A DNA stretch of 64,000 nt, taken from assembly GCF_027244095.1 (NCBI RefSeq), contig NC_069658.1:414186687-414250686 (forward strand), in the 5' to 3' direction. This document shows, one piece after another, positions 43,231 to 54,300 of the stretch. The DNA comes from Hemicordylus capensis (Eukaryota; Chordata; Lepidosauria; Squamata; Cordylidae). Both the position numbers and the translations under genes were made by a program. Position 1 is the stretch's first letter. Each line of letters begins with the position of its first letter. The notes under the pieces were generated by a model that ran no database searches, had not been told where the DNA came from, and saw nothing but the letters and a program-made list of their open reading frames with translations.

Positions 43231-44524
43231 AACAGACTGCACTCGTTTCTATACTCCAGAGTGAACAATGTGGTTTAAAAATAAAAAGGGCAGCAAATTA
43301 TAATAGCAATAAAACTGACCTCTGTTTAAACAAGCAGTTCAGGTAAGAACAATCCACCTTCTTTCTGTGTGGCCACCATTTCGAATTGGGGTGCACGACA
43401 TCAGCGCAAACCAGGTCATCCACGTGTCCCTATTTGGCACAACATCTGTACCACAAATTTGGGGCAAATCGGTACAGCCATTGCAAAGTTGTTGGGGACA
43501 CACACACACAGACAGCAAGGTGATCTCATAAGGGTACTTTCCATGTAGAACGTAGGCTAAATAACAGAACTCCAAAAGACAATGACCAGAAGTAGAGTGG
43601 TAAAGTGGCAACAGTGCGCTCAGGTATGCTCGAGGGGGACACGCCCTTAGAAGCCAACTCTCCAATATATCACCATCTGTACATAAAACCACCCCTCACT
43701 GACAGACAAATTTCGCTAGCGTCTGTCAACAGTAGCTTCACTCACCACACACTAAGGTGGTTCACATAGCAGCTACTGGGGCAGGGAGTGGGGGAAGGCA
43801 CCATCGAACTTACCTCCCCTGCAGTCATCTCCCCTGCAGATTTCAGTTGCTCTGGTTACAGACCTCTCCCTTCATTCCATTCTTGCTTGCCAAATGGTCT
43901 TGGAGAGGGAGAGGAAACTGGCTTGGAAAGCAGATGGGAAGGTTTGACCTAATCCAAAAAGACAGTATTTTCTAAGAAGAATCTGGCCCATTTTCAGTAT
44001 ATATTTGAAAATGTCAAGCAAGCATCATTAACGAATAAATAAGGTAAATAAACCAACTTTAATTACATTTCCCCTATAAGTATCTAATATATAGCAAAAT
44101 CCTTGTTCCCTTTATAATGTTATTTGCCACCCCATTACTTCCTGAAACTAGTTGTTCCTGGTAAGAACAAACTGCAATACAAATGGCCATATAGTCCCCA
44201 CTATCCCCTTACTGCACGTTGTGGAGCGGCAGGGAAGGCTGAGACTGAGAGAGAATGATTTATGCCAGTCTTATAATGTAGGTCTGCTTGTGATGTTGTT
44301 CCTTTATTGCAAGCTGGGGGTTGGTCTACGACTGAGAAAGTAGCACACAACAGCTTGCAATGTAGTCTGCTGTTACTATTGCAGATTGGAGGTCAGAGTG
44401 AGGCCGACTTGGATTTTTAGCTAGCCTCCCCCTTAAAAATAACTTCAGGTTGCAGTGAAGGCCAGTCTGTTAATACAGTACTGCCCTCACAAACCTCTCA
44501 TAGCTGAAATTCCATGCTCAGTTG
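43231..44524. other. Intergenic, mixed unclassified repeats
   Basis: 43360-43560 (ACCACAAATTTGGGGCAAAT, a short CA run) looks like part of an interspersed repeat I cannot name. The rest is unremarkable. Confidence 0.45.
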
Positions 44525-44755
44525 TTTACAGGAGTCATGTTTGTTTGTTTGCATTTATATTCCACTCTTCCTCCAAGGAACCCAGAGCAGTGTATAAGTT
44601 TCTCCTCACAACAGTCCTGTGAAGTAGGTTAGGCTGAGAGAGAAGTGACTGGCCCAGAGTTACCCAATGAACTTCATGGCTGAATGGGGATTTGAACTCG
44701 GGTCTCCCCAGTCCTAGTCCAGCACTTTAACCACTACACCATGCTGGCATTTGCA
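44525..44755 (-). mobile_element. tRNA-derived SINE, MIR-like family
   Basis: Read on the minus strand it has GGTTAAAGTGCTGGACTAGG, a GAGTTCAAATCCCC-type B-box, the GGCCAGTCACTTCTCTCTCA body and a tail. Same family as 42622-42828. Confidence 0.8.
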
Positions 44756-44879
44756 GATGATTAACAACAAAGTAATCACTTTTTCCACACAAGCTAGAAA
44801 GAGCCAGGATTCTTGTGTCTTGTTATTTTATTTTAGGAGAGTTTCCCAGGCCAGGGGATTTACTATAGTGTAAGGCAGT

Positions 44880-46431
44880 GTATGTTAGGTATATAAAGAT
44901 ACTTGTGGGGGAATCTGCACAGGACTGGGGGCCAGGGTGAGTGAGTCAGCAGTTCCTGAGGACCATCTGCCCAGACTAGCCACCTTTCTGGGCCTATATA
45001 GGACTGCTGCCTGTGGTGCCAGACCCAGCAGGGATAACATCAAAGGGGGTCGCCCCTTTGGGGAAGCCATTTTGGGGGACGGGAGGCACCAGGTATTTTT
45101 ATTTTGGCTTATGTTGTTTATAAGTCCTGGGTATTTTTGTCTGGAGATGGGGAGACAGGGGGCGTGTCCACTGACTATGGGGTGGCTATTCTGGTGGTGG
45201 TGGGGAATAGAAGAAGTAACACTGGCAGGTCAGCAAGCCTACAGGGCAAGGGAAATAAGACATCTGATAGCTGTTCCCCCTTCTGGCTGTCCTGCCAGCA
45301 CCTTGACCTTAGGCAGCAGTGCCAACCTCCCCCAGATGGTCACCTTGCTCCTCTGTAATGCCAGGTCAGACCAGAATAAGTCAGAAATGATCCATGACTT
45401 TATTCAGGATGAAGGGGCCAACCTGATATGTATCGCAGAGACTTGGTTGGGGGAGGCTGGTGGCCCAGTCTGGTCCAAGCTTCTCCCTCCAGGGCACTCT
45501 GTTGAAGAGCAGGTACAGGGACATGTGGTGGTGGGGGGATGGAGTGGCTGTGTTCTATAAGAATAACATCTCCCTTATCAGGATCCCTGTTGAAATATCT
45601 GACCATATTGTGTACCTAAGTTTGGGGACCAGGGATAGACTGGGACTTCTATTAGTGTACTAATCGCCCCGGGGTGGCTCAGGAGTTCATAGCGGCCATG
45701 ACAACTATGGGCCTATCCCAAGTGGTCTTGGGACCAATGCATATTGCTGGTCACATGCTTGATCTGGTCTTTCACTCTGATCAGGATGGTGTTCCATAGG
45801 TGGGGACTCCTGTGATTTCCCCATTTTCATGGATGGACCACCATCTGGTTAAGGTTGGACTCACAATCACACACCACCTTTGCAGGGCGAAGGGCCCATT
45901 AGGATGGTCCGCCTAAGAAGGTTATTGGATCCAATGAAATTCCAAGAAACCTGGGAGGGATTTAGTGTTGGCTCTGCTGGTGATCCTGTTCATGCCCTGG
46001 TGGAGAATCAGAAGAACAAATTCAGCATGGCAGTAGACATCATTGCTCCTAAACATCCTCTCCAACCCGCTTCAAAATTGGCACCTTGGTGTACGGAAGA
46101 ATTACGGGGCCTGAACCAGCAAGGTAGATGACTGGAGTGCAATTGGAGGAAGACTTGACTCGAATCTGACAGATTACAACATATAGCACATTTGAAGGTC
46201 TATATTCTGGCAATACAGGTGGCAGAGAAGCAATTCTTTTCGGCCCGTATTGTGTCGGCAAGTTCATATCCAGCGGAGTTGTTCAGGGTTGTGAGAGAGA
46301 AAGTATGTGCCCCTCCTCTCTTGAATCAGAACTTGGAACCATCTATCACCTACTGTGTGTTACCAGCTACCCTTATTCTACTCGGCTCCCAGGAGCCTCC
46401 CTGTTTGCAGTTACATTTCCAGACTTGGAGA
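44880..46431 (+). mobile_element. 5' half of an L2 LINE
   Basis: A possible 5' UTR at 44880-45340 is followed by the endonuclease part in broken frames: LLCNARSDQNKSEMI, GANLICIAETWL, GVAVFYKNNISL, MLDLVFHSDQDG, then LVENQKNKFSMAVDIIAPKH. These are L2/CR1-group endonuclease signatures. The copy stops at a hAT-type end at 46432, and no reverse transcriptase part follows. Several frameshifts and stops mark it as old. Confidence 0.8.
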
Positions 46432-46830
46432 TAGGGATGTGCAAACCAGCTCGGGGTCGAACCAAACCACCCCCTGTTCAATCCGACCTCAGACCGAACA
46501 CCCCCCAAATGTTCGTGAATGTTTTTAGGTTTAAAAAAAATTAAAAAAATAAAATATTTTTTTTAACCTTACTCCCTTCTGGAGAGTTGCTGGAGGCAGT
46601 GGGGGGGGGGTCTGCTGAGGTTCCCCTTCCCCCCACCAGCCTTCCTTATGTCCCCCTCATGGCCCCTTTCAGGAGCCAGACCACGCCTCCCACATCTGAC
46701 ATCAGACACAGTGGTGTGGCTAACCCCGCATCTGACATCAGATGTAGGAGGCGGGGCAAGTGGGGCCGTGGCAGCGGCTGGACACGGGCCGCCACTGCTC
46801 TGGCCCCGCTACTGGATACATACACATCTT
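46432..46830. repeat. hAT-type fragment
   Basis: It begins TAGGGATGTGCAAACCAGC, like the ends at 11057 and 33738, directly after L2 sequence. The interior has inverted CATCTGACATCAGA pieces (46692-46747). A right end was not found. Confidence 0.5.
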
Positions 46831-47049
46831 GGTACTTATAGAACTGCTCTTAGGAACTTTGATTCCAGGCGTTCCAGAGTAGAAAAGTTGGAGAAGGGGC
46901 CCAGCTGGACACCGTAGTGTAACTGTGCTATCGGCTTGGCTTCATACAGTTTTAGCACTGCGGGTATATAGTGGCCACCTCTTGCTCAGAGGAATTTAAG
47001 AATAGCAGAGTTATTTAACATATTGCCAACCCTGCTAACTTAAACACAA

Positions 47050-47790
47050 ACAAGGGCAATCATGGAATCAATCAAAAAAGAGGAAGGGAAGGAAGGGAAA
47101 TCCCACCGTGACTGTGGCCAACATATATACAAATGATATAAAGCAACCAAACTATGGAAACAATAAACCAATAGTAAAATAATCTCTAATTACTGATACT
47201 CATAAACCATAAATCATAAATACAAACACAAAATTTGAACAAGAATAATGATATGTACAATAATATTCAAACCATCACATAATACAAAATACAAGAATAT
47301 AAACATGTACAATAACAGTCCAAAATTTCCAGAGGAGGTATGACCAGCAAGGCAAAATGGGGCTGCTGAATAAATGGGCAAAGTTCAATGTCCTCCGAAC
47401 AATAGTGGAAGTTCCAAATTGCAGAAAAGCCACATCAAACATAGTCTCAATGGGGTGTGGAAGTCATCAGTCACTTAACTTAACCCTCATGCCCTTTCAG
47501 GATACAAACTAAACGTGTAGAGATGTAGCTGAGCAGGGGGGGGGGGGAAAGAGGAGTGCTGGCTTGTTAGAGAATGCTCGGTATCATCCACACAGGAGTG
47601 AAAATTCCCAATAACAAACACGCAAATTGCAGAGACCAGTCGAGCGTGGCTTCAAAAGATGTCGTAAATCAAAGAAAAAGCCCACTGCATGCCCTGTGGA
47701 GGAATGCAAACTAAACAAGTCAAAGTCGAAACGGCTATTCTGGATACTCACCGTTTCACGGGCAAAGCTTCATCAGCCTCCTTAATACCG
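47050..47790 (-). mobile_element. Possible Penelope-like element end
   Basis: Read on the minus strand it starts at about 47790 with GGCTGATGAAGCTTTGCCCG and TGAAACGGTGAGTATCC, then AGCCGTTTCGAC. That order (CTGATGA, then GAAAC, then a stem returning GTTTC) resembles the hammerhead-ribozyme ends of vertebrate Penelope-like elements. AT-rich non-coding sequence follows, and no reverse transcriptase is present. Tentative. Confidence 0.4.
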
Positions 47791-47879
47791 GTACTTCATT
47801 CCTAGAGCTAAATAATTTAGCGATTGTGATTTAGTGATTCTCTTTATTGAGCAGGGGGAGAGTAAACGGCCCTATCCAC

Positions 47880-48060
47880 CCCCAGCACAGTACCTCCAGT
47901 GACTGTTGCTGGTCTCTATCTTATGTTGCTTTTTAGATTGTGAGCCCTTTGGGGACAGGGAGCCATCTTATTTATTTATTATTTCTCTCTGTAAACCACC
48001 CTGCCCCTGAGCCATTTTTGGAAGGGCATTATAGAAATCGGATGGATGGATATTTGTATA
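47880..48060 (+). repeat. L2-type 3' UTR and tail fragment
   Basis: It repeats the 35385 fragment: GTACCTCCAGTGACTGTTGC, then TTAGATTGTGAGCCCTTTGG, ATTTATTTATTATTTC and GTAAACCACCCTGC. Assignment is by resemblance among copies in this window. Confidence 0.5.
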
Positions 48061-48696
48061 CCGCCCAAAATGCAAGTCTCTGGGTGGTATGCAATATGAA
48101 GTCCTGCCATCTTCCACTCTGTGTGCCAGTTTTCAGAGCTCTCTGCCCAGCCATTACAACTTTCTGATCCCCCCCCCCTTTTCCCCCTAGATGGCTGTAT
48201 TTTTTTAATTTTTTGTTTGAGAAGGTGATCTTGTACTACTGCAAAAGGATATCTGACTTGTTTTCTTTCTTTTACAATAGCGTAAGTATCCAAGACCACT
48301 TTGCCAAATCAAAAAGATAGAAAACAAGCGCAGAGAACAGTTTTCATGGCCATGATGGGGTGTGGTGGGGAATTGCTAGAACTGTGGAAAGCTGCAAAAC
48401 GCCATTTTATATTTCCACTACTATTTTCTATTCTGGTATTCCAATATTTTTACTGATATCTGAGAGCCATTCTGATCCAATATAGGCTTCCTATATTGGA
48501 TTGGAATTATTCCCAGTATGTCAGATATTGCCAGTATCAGATCCAATGTCGCAATCAGATATATACTGACTGCACAGGTCTAGAGAGTATGAAAGCTGCT
48601 ATTTGAATTTGCCTCTGCAGTATGCCTGTCCATTTTTCTAGTGTACCACTGGCAGTGCACAAGAGCACCAGAGAAAAATATACATACATATATATA

Positions 48697-48698
<2 letters not shown>
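48061..48698. other. Intergenic, nothing recognised
   Basis: No gene or clear repeat. Confidence 0.5.

Positions 48699-48752
<54 letters not shown>
48699..48752. repeat. (CT)n microsatellite
   Basis: A perfect CT run of about 54 bp, directly next to the BovB fragment. Confidence 0.97.
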
Positions 48753-48755
<3 letters not shown>

Positions 48756-48860
48756 CAGTCGTGTCTGACTCTCGGTCACTCTATGGATCACTGCACTCCA
48801 TGCCGTCCTATCTCGGACAGCTTCTTTAGTCCGCCATGGTAATTCCAGTGTCATTTTTTT
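48753..48860 (-). mobile_element. BovB (RTE) LINE fragment
   Basis: Plus-strand text CATTCAGTCGTGTCTGACTC, then GGATCACTGCACTCCATGCC. On the minus strand it reads EAVRDRTAWSAVIHRVTESQ, then TRLNG, the C-terminal BovB signature that is also well known from ruminant BovB and its SINEs. Only about 110 bp remain. Confidence 0.75.
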
Positions 48861-49667
48861 GAGCATTAACATTATAAGGAAATGTTAAGCATTAAGGACC
48901 AACCATCACCGGTGGGGGGGTGGGGACCAAATAATGCCACTGACTGTACAAACAGCACTGAGCTGAAGGCACTGTAAAGACCTTCCTCCTCCTGAATTCA
49001 CACCTACCCTAAGTGTTGTGAAGCAGGCATATATCGCCATTGGGCAAACTTCCTGCTGCCCAGTCTCGTCTATGGTAAATCCTGGACTTCACCACTGATT
49101 TCCTATGGGCACCTCTTTCTTCCAATCCAGGGGTGGAAGGGGAGGAAAGGTGGGGGAAAGGGAGTTAACTGCTGCATCTGGGAGATGGATTGCTCTGTCT
49201 GTGTGTGTGTGTGTGTGTGATATGCTATTTTGAGTCCTATGACTGACTGATTTAAAATGTGAACGATTGAATCTCCTGACTGTAAGTAAGTGTAGGATTG
49301 CTCCCTATGCCCTTATTGCACCTAGTCTCGGCAGCTTTGGTCTGTATTTACTCAAGCTGAAGCTCACAAGTCCATTGAGATAAGCCCCTCTCAACTTTGC
49401 TGCTCTTAGCAATTCTTCCACTCTGCATGTTAGCTGCCCTAGGAATACTTTTTTGAAATAAATACAATAATCATCATTCCAGCGTGACTTCAAATGCTGT
49501 GAGGTCCCTATATGGAGATGTGATGGAAGAGTCTTCCTTGCAAACATTAATGGAAGGGGAGTTCTGTGGTGTGCACATGTGACTTTAGTTTCTTGTAGGT
49601 TATCGATTGGCTGTATTCAATGGGGGTCAACAGGTCTGTTCAGATTGCAGTTTTGGTAGCTCCTAAA
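48861..49667. other. Intergenic, upstream of SAMD9-like gene
   Basis: It contains a short GT microsatellite at 49198-49219 and otherwise nothing recognised. It may include the gene's promoter. Confidence 0.5.
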
Positions 49668-49677
49668 TTTCTCTTTC
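49668..49677. promoter_or_regulatory. Candidate interferon-stimulated response element
   Basis: TTTCTCTTTC fits the TTTCNNTTTC core of an ISRE. It lies upstream of a gene whose family is interferon-induced. It could equally be the polypyrimidine tract of the acceptor at 49684-49685. A short motif, so weak on its own. Confidence 0.3.
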
Positions 49678-49685
49678 TTTTCTAG

Positions 49686-49797
49686 GCTGAAATAGTAAAC
49701 AAATGGTGATATGGGAGATCAAGAGCACCCATGGAGCTAGTTTTGGATTCCACCATTCCCAGATCACGAGGGTGTCGGAGAGCATTGGAACTGCAAG
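49686..49797 (+). other. Candidate 5' UTR exon of the SAMD9-like gene
   Basis: A pyrimidine-rich TTTCTTTTCTAG precedes it and GCAAG/GTATAG follows. The reading is closed (several stops), so it could only be untranslated. SAMD9 genes in mammals have untranslated leader exons. Inference only. Confidence 0.25.
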
Positions 49798-50104
49798 GTA
49801 TAGTCTGCCCTGCCATTTTCTTCTAAATGTTTCCATTATCCATCCACTACTTGATTGACCCAACACCTACCTTAATCTGTCATATACCAATGCAAGCATA
49901 GCTTAGGTGCTCCCAGTTCCTCTTCAGGTATTTCTAGGCAGATTTTTTGCATGAACTTCTGTGGGCTTGTGCAGCAAATTGCACACAAAATCCTAGCTGG
50001 GTGTCTATAGCAGTTCTTCCACTAGCTCACCTCACTATTTTTTGGTCCACACCGTGGACCAAAGATACGTTCCCAGGAAGGGGAATGCATTTTGGGAAGG
50101 GGAA

Positions 50105-50360
50105 CGTGTGTGTGTGTGTGTGTGTGCGCGCGTGCATATATATATATATATATAAACACACGATAAAATCCTTTATCAAGAGCACTTTCACAACTTAATG
50201 AACATGATATGGCTAAAGTAAGAGAGTGTGTGTGTAACACACACACACACACACACACCTATCTATCTACATACATATACACACACACGCACACACTTTA
50301 GCCTCTTCATATCATGTCCATTAAGTTGTGAACATGCTCTCAATAAAGGATGTTATCCAA
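50105..50360. repeat. GT/AT/CA microsatellites inside a short inverted repeat
   Basis: About 52-bp arms (50165-50216 and 50297-50352, AACTTAATGAACATGATATG against CATATCATGTCCATTAAGTT) enclose GT and CA runs. No family is recognised. Confidence 0.75.
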
Positions 50361-50629
50361 AACATCTTGAGCCTAATGAAGACGACAGTGAGGCATCTGA
50401 GGGACCTCTCTCATATACCTGAACTCTTCCCTTTTTCCTTTGAGGCATAGAAGGGGCAAAGAGCGGTAATTGAACATAAATGGAAATAAGCGCAAGGAGA
50501 ATTGCTTTAGAATACTGGATGTTATTTATCTATCGCTTTTAAATAGAAAAACTCTCAAAGTAGATTACAAAGAAAACAACAACAGGAAGAGGATAGTTTC
50601 CATTTCCCAAAGGGCTCATATTCTAAAAA

Positions 50630-50680
<51 letters not shown>
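50630..50680. repeat. (CA)n microsatellite
   Basis: A perfect CA run of about 48 bp after a short L2-type tail fragment (AAAGGGCTCATATTCTAAAA). Confidence 0.97.
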
Positions 50681-50682
<2 letters not shown>

Positions 50683-50689
50683 CAACAGC

Positions 50690-51306
50690 CACTGGAGGAT
50701 GATGTGCTGGGGTTGAATAGGGACAAACTGCTCTCGTGCTGCTAAATGTGAGAAAACCACCACGTTAAAAGGTGCCTCTTTTCCCAGTTAGCTGGGTAGA
50801 TAGGTGGGTGTGTGGATAGAGAGATAAAGGACAGCTGTCCAGATGTGTACAAAATGCAGGTCCATCAACTGCAGTATTTTTCAGAAGAGGTTCCCCCTCC
50901 CTGCCAGTGCTGCTTATACAAGACATTCTGCTTCCTGGGATAAAATGAAATCCAGTTGTCAAAACATGGGGCAAACTTTACCATTTTAACACAGAACAAT
51001 AAACCACACATGGAAAGAAATGTTGGGTGTGAGCTTCCGTTGCTCCCTTCCTATACTTGAATGTGCCTTCAGGAAGATTAAATTCCTGTAGTAACCAGGA
51101 AAGTGTGCTTATGCTTGCAGAATACAAGCTGAATTTATCAATATTATAGGCATATGTAGTAATAAATGTGATACTCTGTACAATCAGTGTGAGCACCATT
51201 ACAAAATATTTATTGTTCTAAAACAAACAGCAGAACATTTAAATATCTACCCCAACCTAAAAGCAAACATAAATGTTTGACATCTCACTGTCATTTTCTT
51301 TTTTAG
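50690..51306 (+). other. Probable intron or leader region of the SAMD9-like gene
   Basis: No repeats recognised. It ends in a TTTTCTTTTTTAG acceptor at 51294-51306. Confidence 0.5.
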
Positions 51307-51349
51307 TTCTTCTGACTAGCGCAAGAAGCCAACTTCAAAGACAAAATGG
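51307..51349 (+). CDS. SAMD9L: SAMD9-like first coding exon (start codon only)
   Basis: A small exon between the acceptor CTTTTTTAG and the donor GTACGT at 51350. It ends ACAAAATGG, with ATG at 51346-51348 in a good context (A at -3, G at +4). The single G left over joins AT at 53739-53740 to give Met-Asp-Tyr-Arg-Gln, in frame with the large exon. This start needs no odd N-terminal residues, unlike the ATG at 53705, which lies in the intron before the acceptor. Confidence 0.75.
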
Positions 51350-54300
51350 GTACGTCTCTCTCCTTTAGCTCACCCAGACTCATCTCACCCTGAAACTGGA
51401 AACACAGCCTCTAGAGCAGGGGATCCTAACCTTTTTTGCACCTTTTGACTCCCCAAGACCTTCAAGTATTACTTATGAACCCCCTCTGTATTGATCCTTT
51501 TGTAAATTATGATTTTTGGAATTAAAATTCAAGATAAAGGACCTATCTTACCTGCTCACATATGATAATATTGGTGATCTCGCTTTGATTTTCCATAGAC
51601 CTCCTCCCACAGGGGGGAGGGTTTTATGGGCCTCTGGTTAAGATCTGCTGCTCTAGAGCAAGAGTCTCAAACTGTGGCCCTCCAGCTGTTGTAGGGCTAC
51701 AATTTCCATCCTCCTCCATCACAGTGGCCAGTAACCAGAGATGGTGGGAGTTGTAAGCCAATATCTGCAGAATGGCTGCCATTTGAGATCGCTGCTCTAG
51801 AACCGAGCAGGCTCCCTCTGCCGTTTACGTTCTGAAGGCGACTTGCCTGAACGGAGGCATTTTGCTGCTGTTTCAGCAGCTAGTCTGGAAAGCGCCCTGG
51901 CAAAGAAAGTGTTTAATGGGACTTCCCAGCTTTCAATCTCTTTCCAGACTTTGGAATGTCATGCATTTCACATAATGGGTGGAGCACAGAAAGCGTTTAT
52001 TGCAGTTTAAATTAGGACAGAAGTCCAGAAAGAGGTAACTGGGCTGAGAGCCAGGCGGCATGGGCTGCAGAGGCCCCTGCTGTTGCTCTTTTGGAATCTT
52101 AAGCACAATGAGCAGCTGTGCTACCAGCTCCCGATAGGCTCCGGTTGGGAAAGAACAGCAGCAGCCACCTCCATGCCTTCCTCATTAGGCTCAACAGCTA
52201 AGTGAGCCATCTCCTTCCCTTCCTTCGTTGAAGTGGTGCTGCAGGTCTGCCTGATACCTCTTGCGCCCCAGTTGAAGTATCATAAGATCAAGGTTCCTCC
52301 TCCGAGCAAAAGGCACTTTACTCTCACCACACTTCTAAGCCAGCCCCCTCCTGCTCTGCTCCTGTCTTCCTCTTCTTGGCCTTCCCAGTTCAGGGTGTTT
52401 TCCCTTTAGGAACATGGGAGATGCTCAAGAAATACAGTTTCTTTAGTCTTTCAGTGTAACTTAGTAAATGCCCCCTTGCAGGGATGCTGTTGCTTGTCGT
52501 CGGCTCCTACTCCAGTCTCAGGATCACTAGGGATGGTGGTGGAGAGAGAGTTCTTCAGCCCCACACTACAGTATCCCCTCAAATCAGAGTTGCAACCTTC
52601 TCATACACCAGAGGCCCACAGAGAAAGTGAGAGTTTCTCAGTTCTCCCACCCTAGTATCTCACTCCAATCAGAGCTACAATGTTAATTGGCAGCAAAGAA
52701 GACTCAGTCAACAGAATAAGTTGCAGTATATCTACCCCAGAGAAACTCTGGAAAGTGATGTCATAAGTACATCAGCTAATGAGATATGTTTTTAGTAGGG
52801 TTGCCAACTGCCCCACACTGCGCGTGGGATGTCCTGACTTCCAGGGGGGAAGCTTCCTCCTGCTTTAAAAAAAACAAAAACCTTTAATGCCAGCGCTCTG
52901 TGGCGGCGGAGCAAGGAGGATGGCGGCAGCTCAGCGAGAGCTCCTCCCGCCTCCCAATTAGGTGAAGTTTGCTGCACTCAGGCGCAGAAGCCTGAAACCA
53001 GCCCAGATCGTCTCATCTGGGGGAGGAAGACGGGTCCGGTCGGGCCTTTTTGCCACCTTCTCCCAAGCGCCACCTGCAGTGCCTTCCCTTCAGCACACCC
53101 TGAGCAGCAGCCTGCATGTGCCTGCAAACTTCACTTAGTTGGTAGGCAGGAGGAGCTCTTGCTGCTATCCTCCCTTGCTCCCCCACCGCGCAGCAGCAGG
53201 AGCAGCCGCCAGCCACCCTCTGGACCTGGTCATGGTGACCACCACCAGGTAAGGGCGCCTTGAGTTGCCCCTGCAGCCCCCACCCTCAGTGTCCCAATTT
53301 GGGCCAACACAATGTTGGCAACCCTAGTTTTCAGTCTCCACCATTGCTAGACTAATTTTAAAGTATATTTTATTAAACTATGAGAGTTACAGCAATGATT
53401 CTTGTTTCTCTACCTATTAATTGTGTGACTGAATGCAGTTATGGGTCTGGTATAGAAATCTGAGAGTTAGGGGAACTCCCCATTTAAACTGCAATAGCTA
53501 TGTGTGTATTTGGATGACATATATCAAGAAGCGACAGCTGACAAATCTGTTAGATGCTGTGGCAACCCTAACAGGAAAATAATCCACTCTTCACCGGATT
53601 ATGGCTAACTATTATGCCAGCCACTTTCTTAAAAGGAAACTCTTTTAGCTACACACACACACACACACACACGGAATTATTAGGGGAGGATTGCATGCTG
53701 TTTCATGTCAATTTATAATATATCAATCTTATTCTCAGATTACAGGCAGTTACTTCTGGATGAATGGAATGAGTCGCATGTGAAGTGCTGGCTAAAGTCC
53801 ATTGGAATTAAGAAAGAGTATGTAGAAAAGCTCTGTGAAGAGGAAGTAACGGGTCCAGTGCTCAGAGAATTAGATGAGCCATTCCTCAAGGGTATGGGCA
53901 TGAAAGGAGGTCAGATTCACATCCTAATGCGCAAGAGAAATCAACTTCTGAAACAGAATACTGGGACAGATTCCATCCAAGCAGTTGACAGCATCAAGGC
54001 TACAGATGTGTTGGATGATAGCAAAACCAGTTCAGAGAGAAAACAGACAGAAACCAGAGAACCTAATTCATTAACCGAAGAGAGATGCAGTGACCAACGA
54101 GAAATCAAACACACATGGTCTGACAAACCCATTTCTTTACAAGAAGGCAGCTCAAAATCACAGCGCCCAAGTAAGAAAAGCAAGGCACACACGATGACTG
54201 CATTTAGCAAAACAGGAAGTGCAACTACTCAAATTTTGGATGATCCAGTTGAACCATTACATCCAAGCCCATTCAGGCAGTTTAGAGGGGACAAAATTGA

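Noticed and set aside
50105-50300. A CRISPR-like array
   Set aside because: Only simple GT/CA/AT runs, and the genome is that of a vertebrate.
53705-53738. ATG at 53705 as the start of the SAMD9-like protein
   Set aside because: It lies before a good splice acceptor, adds 11 residues with no SAM-domain counterpart, and a better start (ATGG at 51346) splices in frame.
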